From Gaeumannomyces sp. JS-464 (taxonomy: Eukaryota; Ascomycota; Sordariomycetes; Magnaporthales; Magnaporthaceae): a stretch of DNA of 64,000 nt. Location: assembly GCA_002197995.1 (NCBI GenBank), contig NGZR01000003.1, positions 5,828,001-5,892,000 of the forward strand, in the 5' to 3' direction. The notes under the pieces were generated by a model. That model searched no databases and was not told where the DNA came from. It saw only the letters and a program-made list of their open reading frames with translations. Positions 31,701 to 45,326 of this stretch are shown one piece after another; positions within the stretch are counted from its first letter, which is position 1, and every line of letters starts with the position of its first letter. A program made the position numbers and the translations under genes.

Positions 31701-34700
31701 GAACAAGCGCATTCTTTCTCCCAGACAAAGAGGGAAAGAAAAACACAAGCCACATTGCTTCTGCAAACGGGGTTTCCCTCCTCCAATCTAGAATAAACTG
31801 AATGCTACCTCCAGGCATGGACACCCAATGTCCCGAAATACAAGCCCTCGGACGGGACAATCTCACGCTGAAGGGCATGCGCTTTGTGATTCGACGTCTT
31901 GCGACGGCCCGGACATGAACGCCAACAGACTGGCTGGAATCCCGGCCAATCAGTGGGCATCCAGCGATCACAGCCACTCAGGTGCCGCAGCTGGGCCAGC
32001 CGCGGCTTGATTGAGTGAGAAGCTTGTTTCCCCCTCCGTCCAAAGAGGACAAAGACGCAAGAGGGTAAACGGCCGGGATTGGAGCCTCAGCTCCATGCGC
32101 AAGTGAAGAGTTTTCCTTGCTGCATTAGCATCCCGCCCTGCTACGCGCCAGCGATTGGGTCCCAGTGCGAAGACCCTTTTTTTTCCTTGTCAGCCGGCTG
32201 TGACGTAGGGCGGTGTGCAGCAGCTTGGAAAATGGCATTCGCCCTGGGACGGGGAGGATCGAAAAGGTTTCGGAGCTCAGACCCACGTGTCAAAATCTTC
32301 GACGAAAATGCCACGGCCCTGCGCCGTCACCTTGGACTGGCGCGTGCGCGGACTCTGGCAGCGAAAGTGGTTTCCGGGCAGGGAATCCTCGAGCAGAGCC
32401 TGGGGGGAAGGCGAAGACTCGTGTCATGGATGCCAGTCAGTACCTCGCAGCACATGCAGTTGTCAACCCTGACCAGAGCTGGAGCGCCATGGTTTTGCCC
32501 CACAAGGCGGACAGAGAACAGCTGAGATGGGGATCAGGGTCTTTGACAGCTAATCGAGTATTGATTTCCCCGTGGGGAGCCACCTGGTCCAGGGCAGCTC
32601 ACCGAAGTACCTGCAGGTATTTCCATTGTATCGCCCTCCCTGGTCATAGCAACCAACGTCTTTAGTATGCATATCTCACGGAGGTCTCGTGTCGCTATTC
32701 GAGGTCGTTCAATCAAAACTGTACGGCATTGTCGCAATTCAAGACAGGTCAAGGCGGATAGCCAACTTGTATGGATTCGTGTGCTGAGAAGACAGCAGAC
32801 GGGTGAAGTCGTTCTTAAACGAATGGAAACGCAGGCGCATTGGAATAACACCACGGTCTGGACTTGGAGCCGTTTCTTTTCGCTGGAAATTGGAAGCAAC
32901 CTTCATTCAATACCATACCTAATTAATTACTCCCTTTCAAATCTTTGGAGGAATATTTTGCATGTTTTGTCGTCGTTGTGCGGAGCTGACTGATATAGGG
33001 AGAAAAAAGCACATTCTATGGGAACCCCGACCGTACCGGGGCGGAGCCTTGCCGGCGACCACGCGGATAGAAGCCCACAGACCGATGAACAGGGGACACA
33101 TCCCGAACCGATCATCGGCTTCGGGTTCGGTGCACCAGGTGTATCCAGACTCCGGGGACTCGCCACAGGCTAGCCGGGCTGAAGCAGAGCTGCCTTGCCC
33201 GGTAGAGGCACATCGAAGTACGACTTGGAGCAGTCGACTGGCACATACCCCGCAGGTATGTATTTTCGCCCGGCGCGGGTGTCGTGGACAACACCCGCCA
33301 TCGCCGTCGTCGACTGGCTGCCTCGGACCGACACATGGCATCCGCCTCGGCGCCCGCGGGGGCCCAGGGTCGCCTTTTCACGAGATTGCAGGACAGCTGG
33401 TGCACGCCCTTCCGGAAAATCACCGGCTGGTAGGTGGCCCTGAATCTTTCTGGGGTAGCCTTGGCCTCGACGATCATGAATGCTCCGCAGGGGTGAGGGC
33501 GCTTACCGACCTCCCCTGATCTGATCGGCTGCCAGCCGTGCCGGCCCAGATTTTCCGGTTCCCGGATATGGGAATAGCGCCACGGCTCGTGGGGTCTCCA
33601 TGCCATCACGTCAAGGTCTTGTCGTCATCTTTGCTTATCCGCGATCCTTTCATATCCGCTCAAACGCCATAGTTTGCGTCGTGCCGCCCGGCTTCCGAAG
33701 GACATGGCGGACATACAGGAAATCCAGGGTGCAGGTGAGGGGCAAGACCCCAAGAGATCGGCCGGGCGCTGGAAATGAGCAGAGCTCCAGGACCGTGAGC
33801 GATGTAGATAGTCATGCCGTCCTCGACGGTGCATGCCAACAAGGTAACGGGCAAGTCATCCAGGCGCGAGGTTTAGCGTCTTGGGCGCGCGACTGCGCCG
33901 TCCTGGTGTGGGAAAACGGCGCAAACGGTATGCCGATACTCCAATCTTGACCAGCAACACGTCTTTGGACGTATACTTGGATTTGTGACGTCGCCTTGCG
34001 CCCACATGGCGCGCATGTCGCCCATGATTTGCCTAACTTGGAAGGCGCGCAAGATGGTGTTTTCTCGCACGATTACATTTGTGTTGCGCATATTCCCTTT
34101 CCGACAGCACCCCTGCCACTCTGGCCAAGAAGAGGACCTCTCTGCTAACACAAAGTGCCACGCTCTCGATGATCGGGTAGTAGAGATCACCGATCTAGAC
34201 CGCAATCTATCGGAGTGCCCGAGAAGACGACATCCGAGTTTCTCCAACAACCGCCAAGAATAGCTATCACGGTAGAAAACCTGGGGAGGAGGAAGCGAGG
34301 GGCGGCAAAGAACCACGGCATGGGACGATGGCAGGCCGCCTTGGGCAAGCACGGACAGACTACACTCACGCCCCCCCTTCGCCCCGGCTATCTACACGAA
34401 AGGGTGGAATATGCACCGTGATCGATTAGGGACAGAGTCTCCATGCGGCAAGCGAGGGTTTATCAAATTTGATCTATGCACCGGTGGAAGGACAGATGTG
34501 GGAGAAAGAGACAACGCCCAGTGGTTCGTGCGGCCGCGGCTTTGCACGGCTTCCGACAGAAGCGGGTTTTGGAATCTGGTGCGTCGACGCCTGGACCCTG
34601 TCGGCCAGCCAGACAGAGCCCATCGGAGTAGGACTGCAGCGTGGTATCCTGCCGTCCGTGCTGGCATCTGTCTTTTGATCTGGGTCGGCGTGTGGGAGAT

Positions 34701-34808
34701 AGAGCCTAATATCACCGAGATTCCATCATGACTTGTCGTCGATAGCGGACGCCAAAGCGACAGTGAAAGGCGTCTGGGGTTGGGTGGCACGGCAGGGGCG
34801 GACGCACA
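28789..34808. other. Gene-poor region, left part
   Basis: Six kilobases right of the Myb gene's start codon. The first ~500 bases are probably its 5' leader and promoter. Beyond that there are T-rich runs (29248-29280), long but unconvincing frames on both strands (29389-30666 minus, 32962-33519 plus, 33112-33609 minus), and no domain I recognise. Segments near 33.0-34.6 kb give protein-like stretches on both strands, such as SPFHEIAGQLVHALPENHRL (plus) and FMIVEAKATPERFRATYQPV (minus), so an unrecognised spliced gene is possible there. I could not build a consistent model. Confidence 0.35.
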
Positions 34809-35709
34809 TCACGGAGGGACATCATCCCAACTATCCCAGTCGTCATCCGATTCAGGGTTTTCTGCGGGGCCCAGCTGCACATCACCCAAAATGTGCAGTG
34901 TTTGGCCGTCCTTCATTTCATACCAGTGCCGAAGCAAAAGCGGCGTAGGTGCGTGGGTAAACGAGGATCCAGCCTCAGACCAAGAGGAGCAGTCGCGCCT
35001 AGACGCTCGGAGAGTTCGGTTCACAGCGACGTCACCCATCGTCGCCCCTGTCCTGTTGTGCCGCGCGCTACAAAGGCAATGGTCGGACGAGGTGCTAGCC
35101 TGTTTGGAACAAAGACGAGGACAAAAGGGCAAAATGATGAAGAGTAAAAGACAAAAAGAGAAAAAAAAAAAGAAACCAGACCCCATCATCACCGAGCGGC
35201 ACAGCCGATTCGGCCCCGGATTGTTCCATTTCGTATCCGTCGTCCTGTGAAACTTGATCGGTCACGGCACGCGTTTGGGAATCCTGATTTTCGTCCCCTT
35301 CCAGCCCGTCGCGGCTCTGGTTGCTTTTGTGCACGGGCTGGTAGCAGGGGGAGGGAACAGCTTGGGCGGAGGGGTCCCGCCAGCCGAGTGGTTTTGCCTC
35401 GGCTTGCCAGAGCTGCTGGAGATGTGGGTTTGTTCGGTTGATCGTGCTCTCTCTGCAGGGCTGCTCCATGCGGTCGTGTCCACCGCCCTTGAGGGCTTGG
35501 TAGGGGAGCCCGTGCGTCCCTGCCTGCAGCACGCGACAAACGACCCGGGACTGGAGCTTGTGAGGGAGGGACGGAGGGAGGGGAACAGGGACACGAATCC
35601 AGTCGGCTCCGGGTAACTTCGGTCCAGTCCCCCACGCGGAACGCAACCCCTCCCTCAAATTGCAGCAGGAGAACAAAAAAAAAAAAAAAAACACAGCCTT
35701 TTTCGCCAC
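34809..35709 (-). CDS. Possible two-exon gene, acidic C-terminus, function unknown
   Basis: A minus-strand frame from about 35709 runs to GYEMEQSGAESAVPLGDDG. A plausible intron (GTCTGG..CAAACAG, about 35181 to 35100, pyrimidine-rich) joins it in phase to a frame ending DGQTLHILGDVQLGPAE, then ESDDDWDSWDDVPP and a TGA at 34809. The acidic tail and in-phase junction speak for a gene. Against it are the T-rich start (a polyphenylalanine run from poly-T, so the true start lies further in), the lack of a domain, and an almost equally long opposite-strand frame (34780-35250). Treat as a weak candidate. Confidence 0.25.
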
Positions 35710-38700
35710 CGGGAGCTGCGGCGTTCCAAGACTTTTTTTTTTTTTTTTTTTTTTTCAAGGTCCAGGGAACGGACGCACGCAGGAGGCGCGCAGGGACCAC
35801 ACTTTATTTGATTGACATTTCAGAGGCTCAATCGAACCAAAGGCACGCATATCGCCCGCCCGCTCAATGTTTCGCACAGCCAAAGCCGTTGCGTTTGACT
35901 CGCATGGGGTGGCAGGTAAACAAATGGCGCCGTTTTGCATCTCATGTTCTTCTTTTGTGCCCAAAACCGTCGCCCGGCCTGTCCGCCTGTTCCTGGTCAA
36001 AGTGGTTTTGAGAGGGGAGAAGTAAAAAGGGGAGGAACGGAGTTGGAAAGGCTAAAAGAGGAACGGGATGTGCAGATGCTAGCCGGAAGCTTCAACAGTC
36101 ACCCACACCCAGGCGCTCATGCTGTCCAGCTGGAAGCCGTCGAATCTTCTCCCGAGCCAGAAAAAAAAGTCGGCGGATCACTTTCCAGGCCAGGGACCCT
36201 CGGGGAGAATGGGCAGTTCGTCTTATGCACTCGCCATGCCTTGCTCGATCGCATCGCGGACCCCGGCGTTTTTGCGTGGTAAGTGATGATGTTTGCCTTG
36301 CAATGGCGCCCGCTTAGGACCTGAGCTCCCTAATTCTTTTTTCCTCTGGCTCCTTACCGCCCTTTTCTGAGTATGGAACTCGCATCGCGTACATGTCCGG
36401 CATCGCTCGAATCGAATCCACTCCAACGGGTTTCTGCCTTTTTTTTTTTTTTTTTTTTTTTCAAGGCCTGCTCTTGATTACCTCAGCTGCAAAAGTGAAT
36501 GGATGGGTATGCTTAACATGTCGATCTTTTTTTTTCCCCTCATGAGCGGCGCCCGCGGCTTTGTTGAGCAGAGTGAAAAAGCCCATCCAGATGTCCTCGG
36601 CCCTACCCAGTGGGGCAAAAAGGGATCGTCCGCCACGCCATCGCGTCACCATGTCTCGTGGCCCGGCGGCATTGATCAACCAGGCTTTCAACACATTTGG
36701 GCCGGTGGAGGCGCCTGGGCCTGTGACGGCGGATGTGGCCTTTATTGTCTGTAATAATTTTGTCACCTTTTTGGGAGCTTCGAATATGTGACGGCAATTC
36801 AAGAGTTAATTTGGCATACGGGCCTCTGCTTGGGACCCTGTCTTGCAGCTCTCGACAGTAGCAATGGGGGCTATTTGTGCCAGGCACCAAACAAGGGGAG
36901 AAGAAAAAAAAGCTTCCGACAATGGACAAATGTCGTACACCTAGGCGTGTCTCTGGCGATCCCATGTGGCTCTGATCCTCTCTTGCCCTGTATGAAGTAC
37001 AATTTTGTCCGAAAATGATCCTTGGACGGGGAGCCCGAGTCGGTCATGCTGGATTGTATAGATCACCACCCAGGAAAGTTGGAAGCGAAGCGAGTGGGCC
37101 AAGAAAGAGGAATGAGCGGGACGTCGGACGTGGCCTTGTTGGGAAGAACCAAGACACATCTAACATTGGAGATTTGCTTCGTCTCTATTGTAGCGCTAGT
37201 TTTTAAAGCAACGTGTGGAGCCTGGGTAGGGCATGAATGTCGGCCAACATGGACTGAACCCGCACCAATGTCTTTGCCTACAAGGCAGTTGTGTTAAAGC
37301 AAGAAAGGAAGGCAGCGAAGCAGAGGAGGAGCGAGAACACAATTTTCCCACTAGCCCATTTTGATGATCGCCGACAGACGCCTGGACACACATGTAGCAA
37401 AATCAGTATCAGCATCACCAACTCTGGATTGCAGCAACAACAACAACCACACAGAATGCCAAACAACTAATTACCAGGGACCCCGGACTTTTTGGCACTT
37501 TTGTGTCGAGCTGGCGAATCATCATGGCTGATCTTGGACAGCACGGTCGGGGTGAGGGCAACCGCAAGCGGAACATCCCCATGCTCTGTTGTTTCCTTGA
37601 GAGCTTTTGCCAGGTCTGACACCGATGTCTGGGAAGCCCCAAACCCTGGTGGCGATCAGGCTTGCCTGGTCGTCGTGATGCAGGGCAGGGCACACAAGGC
37701 CGTGCTGTGCTGTGCTATGTATGTTGTGCTGTGCTGCGTGTGTCTGCGTCTGTGAACCATGCACGAACAGATTTATGTGAGTCTCTTACGTACACTGAAT
37801 TTTACATATGGGAAGCCAGCGTCGGGTGTGCATGAACTGTCCGCCCGTCCGGGAAAAAAAGGGCGTGCGTGCGACACAAGCGGTGAAGGGATAAGGCATG
37901 CAGGCTTGGGCAGTTACGGCAGAGGTTGCGAAACGCGACGAGGGCAGCAAACACAGGCGGGTGACGCTGTCGGCCATGACCGGGGGACGGTCATCAGATG
38001 AAAAGCCCCGCGCCACCGCCTCGCGACGATGAGATGAGCCCTCCCAGGACCAGGCCGGCCCGTGGGGGCTTGGTGTTTGCGATCGCCCAGCTGCCGGGTC
38101 TTTGCGAGGAAATCCGCACGTTCAACCTCTGTTTTCCAAGCCGCCCATCCCCCGCTTGGGGCAACCGCGCCTGCCCCGCGAGTCACGCCGGCGGATTCTC
38201 GCAGAGGATCAGCACATGATGACAGAGCTTGATATTCGAGACGCTGGTTTCCGCCAGATTGCGAGGCTCAGTAAGCTGCGTGGCCTTGGGCCTGCGCGTG
38301 CTGTTGGCAGGAAGTAAGAATTTGTTAAGCGTGGGCCGCGAAGCAAAACACCCACTCTCTCCGAGACAAAGGCACCAGTTTCCACCGGCCGAGCACTCCG
38401 GAGCCGTTTTCCTCCCTTTCGCTTTTACGGTTGCCTTGAACGGGCGGCCGAGCGACCAAGATAGAGATAAACTCAATCCAGTGCCACCGTACGTCGCAGC
38501 GACCCTCCACCGGGCGGACTTGGTTGCAGTCCATCGTGCGTACGGCGTATTGTCCGAGTGCAACGTGGAGCCGCGAGGCGACACTGACAGCGCCCCTTCG
38601 CGGGCCACTGGTGGTGTCCATGTTAAGTTTTGAGCCTCTTCATTCTTTTTTTTTTCCCGCCCTCTCCCGATCGAATGGCGCGTGGCGTGCAGGGCAAAGA

Positions 38701-41200
38701 GGCCAGGGTCCGGTCGTCGATGTGCTGCGTTGGCGGGGGGTCCCTGGGCCGAGGCCAGGACAGGGGTCCAGGTTGTGCCAGGGCTGCCCAAGGGGGAAAG
38801 GCTTGACACACGGGCTGAAATTGCCCCAGCGCATAGCGAGTTTCAAGGGCCCTCAACCCAGGACCGGAATCTTTTCGGGACGTGGGAATTTGCGGGAATC
38901 GAGCCAAAAACCCTCTGTTGGCAGTGACTGGCCGCCAGCGCCAGCGCCAGCGCCAAGCGAGTGCAGTGTGTGTGCATGTAAGCATTAGCAAAGCCTAGGT
39001 AGATGGCATCTGTGCACCACCGCTTGGATGCTGGCGCTCGCAAGCCAAGCAAAGCCAGGCAGCTCGTAGCCGGAGGTGCATGCCATCGCATATGCAAGCG
39101 CACCACACACACGCACCGCACATACAACAGGATACACAGCAGTCACATCACAGCATTTCAGGCCGGTGCTCGCCCTGACACAATCGCCAGCTGGGATTTC
39201 TGCATGCAGGACTGCCTCGCGGGCCGTGCGAGCCGGGGGGCACAGAGGCGCTGTAACAGGCGATTTCAAACCCTTCAATCAACGCACCGCTCGAACGGGC
39301 GATTGCATAGAAGGCGTGGAAGGCGCTGCGGACAGCGGCCTTCCATGTTCGCGGGAGGGATACTGACGTCGTCGCCGCCCTGGTCTGCACCCCATTCTCA
39401 GCGGGGCCCAGGCTAGATGGACGGACGAACGAACGAACGGCCCCTGGTTTATTATTAGACGGAAAAGGCTCTCGCCATCTCGCGCCACAGCAACCACACA
39501 CAGCCTGTTCGGAACTGGACTGTTTGCTGGTGGCGACCGTGTCGTAAACCCGACACGGCGGAATATGGAGAAAAGTTTCCCGCGAGGCGGTCAGTTCGCT
39601 GCGAAACCAAGCACGAGACTGGAGTAAACCGAAAACAACCTCATGTTTCAACGGGCCCGAATGTCAAACAAATCGGCTTGTCTTGTTGCCCCAAAACCAA
39701 AACATTCGGGGCCGGGGTGTGCGGCTCAAAAAAAAAACCCACTGCAAGGGGGAGCCGCCTCAAATGGAGAAGGGGCCCCCTGTCCGGGGCTCCCCTAGGC
39801 TAGGGCAGGGGTTCGGACGGGGCTAGGTACGCCAAGGCGACGGTCGGCGGGGAGCGGCCCATTTTTGGGCGCCGTAGTGGCCAATCAGGATTGCCTCTGC
39901 AACCCAGGGCGCGTCTCTGTAACACAATAAGCAACAACGCCCGTCAAACGTCACAGACTTTAATTTTTTCTTCTTTCTTTTCGGTGTTTTTTTTGGCACC
40001 TCTCTTTGCCCATCTCCTGTCCTAGCTTTTCGCCTCTGTCGATTTCACGCCGCCCCGCGTCGAAACGTCGCGTCACTGGCGTAGCCCTCAGCCGCAAGGG
40101 CCTTCCTTGACGGGCTCCGTGGGCGCCATGTGCTGGAGCTGCGCCGGCATCCGGCTAGCTGGAATGGCCCAGCATGTGTCGTTGCCGGCGCCCGCCCGGC
40201 GCTGTCTTAGCCTGGGCTGGTATGGCTTTTGGCCAATCTAGATTCCTCCTGACGGCCCGCCGTTCCTGATCGGTGTTCCTAGTGTGTTTTTTCTGGCCCC
40301 CCTGCCTCTGCCTCCCTGGGCGCACGCGGCCACTCGACCGACCGCCCACCAGCAGACCCTGCCTCTCCAGTGATCTGCTGTCTTGTTCCCTCGTCCGAAG
40401 GGCGGCCCTGCAGGCCTGCCGCAGAAAACATGATGGCCAAAACAAGCCAGGGCGAACGGCGCTCACGAGCAGGCACTATCCCGGGCGCTTGCTGCTACAC
40501 ATTTACGATGCCACCCACGCCGGGCTCAGAATCGTGGCACCGCAGAAGGATCGAAGGGAGTCAGGAGGGGAGTCCAGAGATGTGGCCTCCTCCCCGCTTC
40601 CCGAATTAGAAGCGAAAAAAATCACGAGAAATTGCTTCCGAACCCCTCCCTGCCTGGGATCTCGAGTGCTTAGGCTAGCCGACAGAACTTGACGCCCTTT
40701 TTCCTCATGGCACCGGGATCTCTGGCTGCCAGGCGCGCCACTTCAAAACATGCGGGCGGGCCTTGGGGCGGCCGCCATGCATGGGAAGAGGAAACAAAGC
40801 CCGGAGCACCTGGTGCCTCCTGCATCGCTTCGCTTGTCCATTTCGTCTTCCCCTGCCTAGCGGCTCGGGGCCCCTCCTGATTTCCTTAGGTCAGTCAGCT
40901 CCGTGATGGTGCTCCATCAACAAGGCAACAAGATCCCGGCCGTTGCTACTACTGCATGGCGACGGAGTCCACAGTGGACAAGGCTGGTTGTCGTGTGTCG
41001 TGTGTCGTGTGTCGTGTGTTGTGTGTCAAGGCCACGCGGAAATCCACGACCCCCATCTCTCTTTTTTCCTTGGAAACGCACGCACGTCCTCGTGCGATTC
41101 CAGACTCGGATCGACAAGGGTCCTTCTGGGCAAGGATGAAGAAGAGGGTTAGGCAATGATGACCATACAGTAAAGAAAAAAGGGACAGCAAAAAAGAAAA
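35710..41200. other. Gene-poor region, middle part
   Basis: No gene recognised over 5.5 kb. Contains T23 runs at 35733-35755 and 36439-36461 and several shorter T runs. Also contains an ACGA repeat near 39423-39438 and the 7-base tandem repeat at 40991-41025. Short frames on both strands show no conserved motif or matching splice sites. Confidence 0.4.
40991..41025 (+). repeat. 7-base tandem repeat TCGTGTG, five copies
   Basis: Four perfect TCGTGTG units and a fifth TTGTGTG. Confidence 0.9.
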
Positions 41201-42334
41201 GAGTGTCATTCACTGGGCCGAGTGCTACTGTGCCAGACTAGGCCCACCACGACCAGTTTGGCGTTCTGCTTGGTGCCAAACCCACACTTTCGCGCTCACA
41301 CCCCAATCGTCCGTGCGATGTTCGCCTGCACACCCCTACAACATACAGATCTGGCCAGCGTCCCGGATCCCAGAGCCTCCATGGCGTCCACTCTCCGCCT
41401 GGGTTGCAGGACCGACAGGGTCTGCCTGCCAAACATGGTCCTGATGCTCTGCTGGGCTAGGCGGTCTGGTTTAGAGTCTGCCACCCACAAGCTTCCCTCC
41501 CCCCTTCTTCTTCTCACACCCCAAGCACGCCCCTCCCCCCTGGCCCGTCGTCCTAGGCTGCTGGTGGGTGTGCCTCCACCCGAACATCATGCACGCCAGT
41601 CAACGCCAATATCGATCCATTATTATCTTTGTCTTCCCCATTCCCGAGCGTCTCTTTTCTTTTTCCCCTCCTCCTCCTTTTGTTTATCTTCTTCCCCTAC
41701 CCAGGTTGATTCTCGGAATTGAGAGTATCTTTCTCTATCACGACGCTGTTGCGTGTGTCCCGTTCATTTCTTCACTTCTTTTCTTTCCCGCAGCTAAACC
41801 CTTACTCTCTTTTATTTCCCTTTGCCCAACTGGCTTGGCTTGGCTGCATACACTCTTTTATCAGGAAAAGAACTCACTTTCGATTCAGTATAATCTGGTC
41901 CTTTTTTGACGACAAACCAATTTTAAAAACCCTTTTTATACCACTTTTCTATTGTCCGGATCCGTTCTCTGATTCCTGGCACCCTCTTTCGTTTCGCCAA
42001 CCACCGCTCCCTTCAAAAACAGACGTCAACACCGTCCAGCGATCTTCTCTACCGCAGAGACCGATTTAGCCAGACTTTCGTTGTTTGAAGGGCACACGAG
42101 ACCGAGAGGTGTCGGATCACACGTTCCCCGACAATCTTCGATTCTTGACGCAGCTAGGCCTGCCCGTTTTCCCACTCGAACTAGCTTCGAGCCTTTTCTT
42201 TCCCGGACACCACGCACAGTGATCGCTGTCATCACTACCGCGACCGACCGACCGCAGCCGAGACATACACCGGCCCAAACAAGCGAGAGTCGGCTTGCAG
42301 AAGGAGTTGGGTAAAGACCCAAAAGGAAGAAGGA
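41201..42334 (+). promoter_or_regulatory. Promoter and long pyrimidine-rich leader of the Myb-like gene
   Basis: From about 41.5 to 42.05 kb the plus strand is strongly CT-rich (for example TTTTCCCCTCCTCCTCCTTT near 41660), as is common around transcription starts of highly expressed or regulatory genes in filamentous fungi. The gene's ATG is at 42335. A 5' leader of several hundred bases, possibly with upstream ATGs, is inferred; no TATA box or defined start was identified. Confidence 0.4.
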
Positions 42335-43618
42335 ATGTCTCCGACCATGCACATGGCGGCGCCCCCCGCGCTCTACCAGCCGACCTCGGACATCATGGAC
42401 CGCCATGAGTACGGGGTGTTGAAGAACCGCAAGACGGCGTCGACCGGCGGCGGCCGGGCCTGGAGCGAGGATGAGGTATGTTTGTTTAGTGTTCTTGGCG
42501 TTGTTTTCTCCCAGTCGAGCCCAGAGTGCGCAGGGCTGCCGGGCCAGGGGTGGTGTCCCGAAGTGCGGGACGAATCCTTCTGATCAGGTGGTACAACACC
42601 TGGAACAGGAACCGTTTCAGGGTTGGGATGAGGGCTGACCAAGGGACGAACCGCTGCAAACGAAACAGGAAGTCTACCTGCTCCAGACCCGCCTTCAGAA
42701 GATGCCGTACAAGCACATCGCCGCCCACCTCAAGAAGACGGAGCTTGCCTGCCGGCTGCACTACCACCAGCTCAGCCATGGGTCGAACCGCCGCAAGCGG
42801 ACCACGAGCGTCTCCTCGGGCTCGTCCACGGGCGGCCACTCGCCCATCCTCCCCGCCACGATCCCCTCGCCGATCCACGAGTCGTCCTCCCGGTCCGTCT
42901 CGCCCACGGGCAGCATGTACGGCCCAGGTTCGCCGGCCGGCGGCTTCCAGCTGCCCGCAATCATGTCGGGCGGCGGCCACCACTCGCCCCGGCTGCCCGC
43001 CATCCTGCCCAAGCCCGCCTCCATGAACCTGGCCCTGGCCTCGCCGCCCGTCAGCAGGGGCTACCCGGCTCCCATGTCGACATGCAGCAGCAGCACGCGG
43101 CGCCCCTCCTGCCCGCCGCCAACTTCGCCAGCCCGACGAGCTCCAAGGCCGCGCACGCGCCGTCGTCTTCGCCGCCGCCGCCGTCGTCGTCGTCGTCGCA
43201 CCCGCACCACCCCAGCCTGCGCCTCGACTGCTCCGGCCTCCCGCCCCCGACGGGCCCGACGTCGCAGCACATGCCGCCCGTCGACCTGACCCGCCTGGCG
43301 CCATCTACGCGGCCCACCGCAGCGGCTTCTGGTCCAGCATCGCGGCCGAGTACGGCCACGCGCCCCCCGGCCAGCCGGCCTAGAGCAGGCCTGGAGGAGC
43401 GGCCCCTCGTCGTCGCCGTGCTGCGCCGGCGCCCACCGCCAGCAGCAGGCACAGACGCCCATCACGCCCGTCCTGTCGCCCGAGGACCGCGAGGCCTACG
43501 GCATCAGCGCGGCCAAGTCCGACAAGACCCGCATCTCTGCCATCCTCGGCATCGACGCCGACCCAGGAGCCCCAAGGAGAGGGAGATGGTCAGGAGGATG
43601 GAGCGGGTTGGTGCGTAA
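42335..43618 (+). CDS. Myb-like DNA-binding regulator, multiply frameshifted
   Basis: Exon 1 (42335-42475) encodes MSPTMHMAAPPALYQPTSDI through GRAWSEDE. A GTATGT..AACAG intron (42476-42668) joins in phase to EVYLLQTRLQKMPYKHIAAH with LKKTELACRLHYHQLSHGSN and RRKRTTS, a compact Myb/SANT-like fold in which the helix LACRLHYHQL should contact DNA. A Ser/Pro/Gly-rich linker follows. After about 43072 the protein-like reading moves between frames: VDMQQQHAAPLLPAANFASP, then AIYAAHRSGFWSSIAAEYG, then SPEDREAYGISAAKSDKTRI with SAILGIDADP, then SPKEREMVRRMERVGA and the stop at 43618. At least four single-base indels are needed. The tail motifs look conserved, so these are probably sequence errors in a GC-rich exon. 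Confidence 0.7.
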
Positions 43619-45326
43619 TGTGGGCTCCCAAAAAAGAAAGAGGTTTAATTGTTGAAGGCGTCCCGTCCCGTCTTGACTCTTTTGCTTTATTTTTGGGGCC
43701 TTTGCGTCAACTGAAGGGTCGCGCTTTTTGGTTTCTCCATCTTGTCTTTTTCTATCACTCTTGTTTCTTCATGTGCTGGTTTTTTCCTTGTCGTTTTTTT
43801 GCGGCTTTGCTGTAGGGGATTTCGCCTGTCTTTGGTCGGTCTGGCTCCTGGTCGGAAACGCAAAACATGGAACCGGTCCAAAAGTGCACGGACCAAACCT
43901 TGTCTCCACCTCCTTCTCTTTTTTTGGTATGGGGTTACATTTCACAACCCCTTTTTTTTTTCTTCTTCACCCACCTAAAAACTCCTTTTTTTTTCTTCTC
44001 TTTCTCGTCTCTCGCTTCTGGAGGGGTGGAATGGTCCGCCGATGATGGTTTTACTTTGAGGAAAAGGCGGGGGCACAATCAATTGATGAATGGGAGAACC
44101 TCTCTCTCTCCATCTTCATCAATCGCCGCCAAACAACAAAAACACCTCGATCGTCAAACACCTGTTGGTTGCTCGCCACACAAAAATATATCGTACACTT
44201 GTTTGTATTCGTATGAAGTATCATGATGGGACGGATCTGGTCTTGGGACTTTTCCTTTACTATGCGGTGGCTTTTTTCACGTTTACGTTACTCTCTTTTT
44301 TCATCGACGGCCTCCACCTCCTATTCTATTTGCCATACACTATTATATTCCCCTTTTCTTCACTATACAGTGCCGCTATTCTTCAGCGAATACTACTCCT
44401 CGACTTATTGTTCAATCTGGTTTGCCACCTTCGCCACGTTTGACGGCTGCAGTCAGACGGTCCCAGATAGTCGAGACGGATGGCGTGGCTGTGCGGAGCT
44501 CACTGAAACCTCGATTCAGGTTGCCATTCCTCTGCTTGGGGTAAGCCCGGTTTGAAGGCGTAGAGTTGAATCTTTTTTTTTTTTTTTTTTTTTTTTTTGA
44601 TTTGGATTTGGACTGTTCGCCGTGGGCCTGTATATGGCCTGGCCCATTAAGAAATGACGATGCAAGGTAAAGCCAGCACGGGAGACGGAACTTCATGTCG
44701 GCACCTCGGATGACACCCCAGCCCCCACCGCTGCGAGCTTGGTAAGCCATAGCAGTCCGAGCGAATGCCAAGGACGAGTCATTACTGATTCCAGTTGTTT
44801 TGCTACTTTTGCTGCACGGCCTATCGGGCGCTAGCAGCCTTCCAATGTCGGTGGGAAATGCGTGAAGTGACAGTAGCAACAGGTGATGCTAGTTTGGAGG
44901 ACAGGACTATTGATCAACGCCTGTGGCGCTCGCATCATCGAGCTGCAGGTGAGAAGCCGCCGGATCAAGGACGGGCTGGAATCACAGCCGACTTGGCGAT
45001 GCAACACTTGCCGATTTACTATTGCGGCCTATTTTGTTCCCCGCGGTTGCCCCGAGCTGAGGTAGCATCGAGGCGGATCGCGCGAGAGGGGCGGGAGTGG
45101 TGGGTGGGTGCGGGAGGGTGTATGCTACCGGCAGATGCACCTTGCTATCAGATGGCTGGATATTGGTACAAAAGGGGACGAGAGGCACGCCGTTTAAGCA
45201 TAGTTTGTGGTCTTGACCCAGCCCGCGTTTGTTGGGCCGCTGTCGAAACCGCACTTTGCGCTTGCATATTCATCAAAAGCCCAGAATATCTCTACGCATT
45301 ATAACGTCCGACGGTTCCACTTCACG
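43619..45326. other. Intergenic between Myb-like and amidohydrolase genes; T26 run
   Basis: The first ~900 bases are T-rich and probably 3' untranslated region of the Myb-like gene. A T26 run lies at 44573-44598. The frame at 44795-45304 has no domain and sits where the amidohydrolase promoter should be. Confidence 0.4.

Noticed and set aside
39423..41025. CRISPR-like or telomeric arrays
   Set aside because: ACGA and TCGTGTG repeats are short uninterrupted microsatellites without spacers, and no TTAGGG arrays are present.
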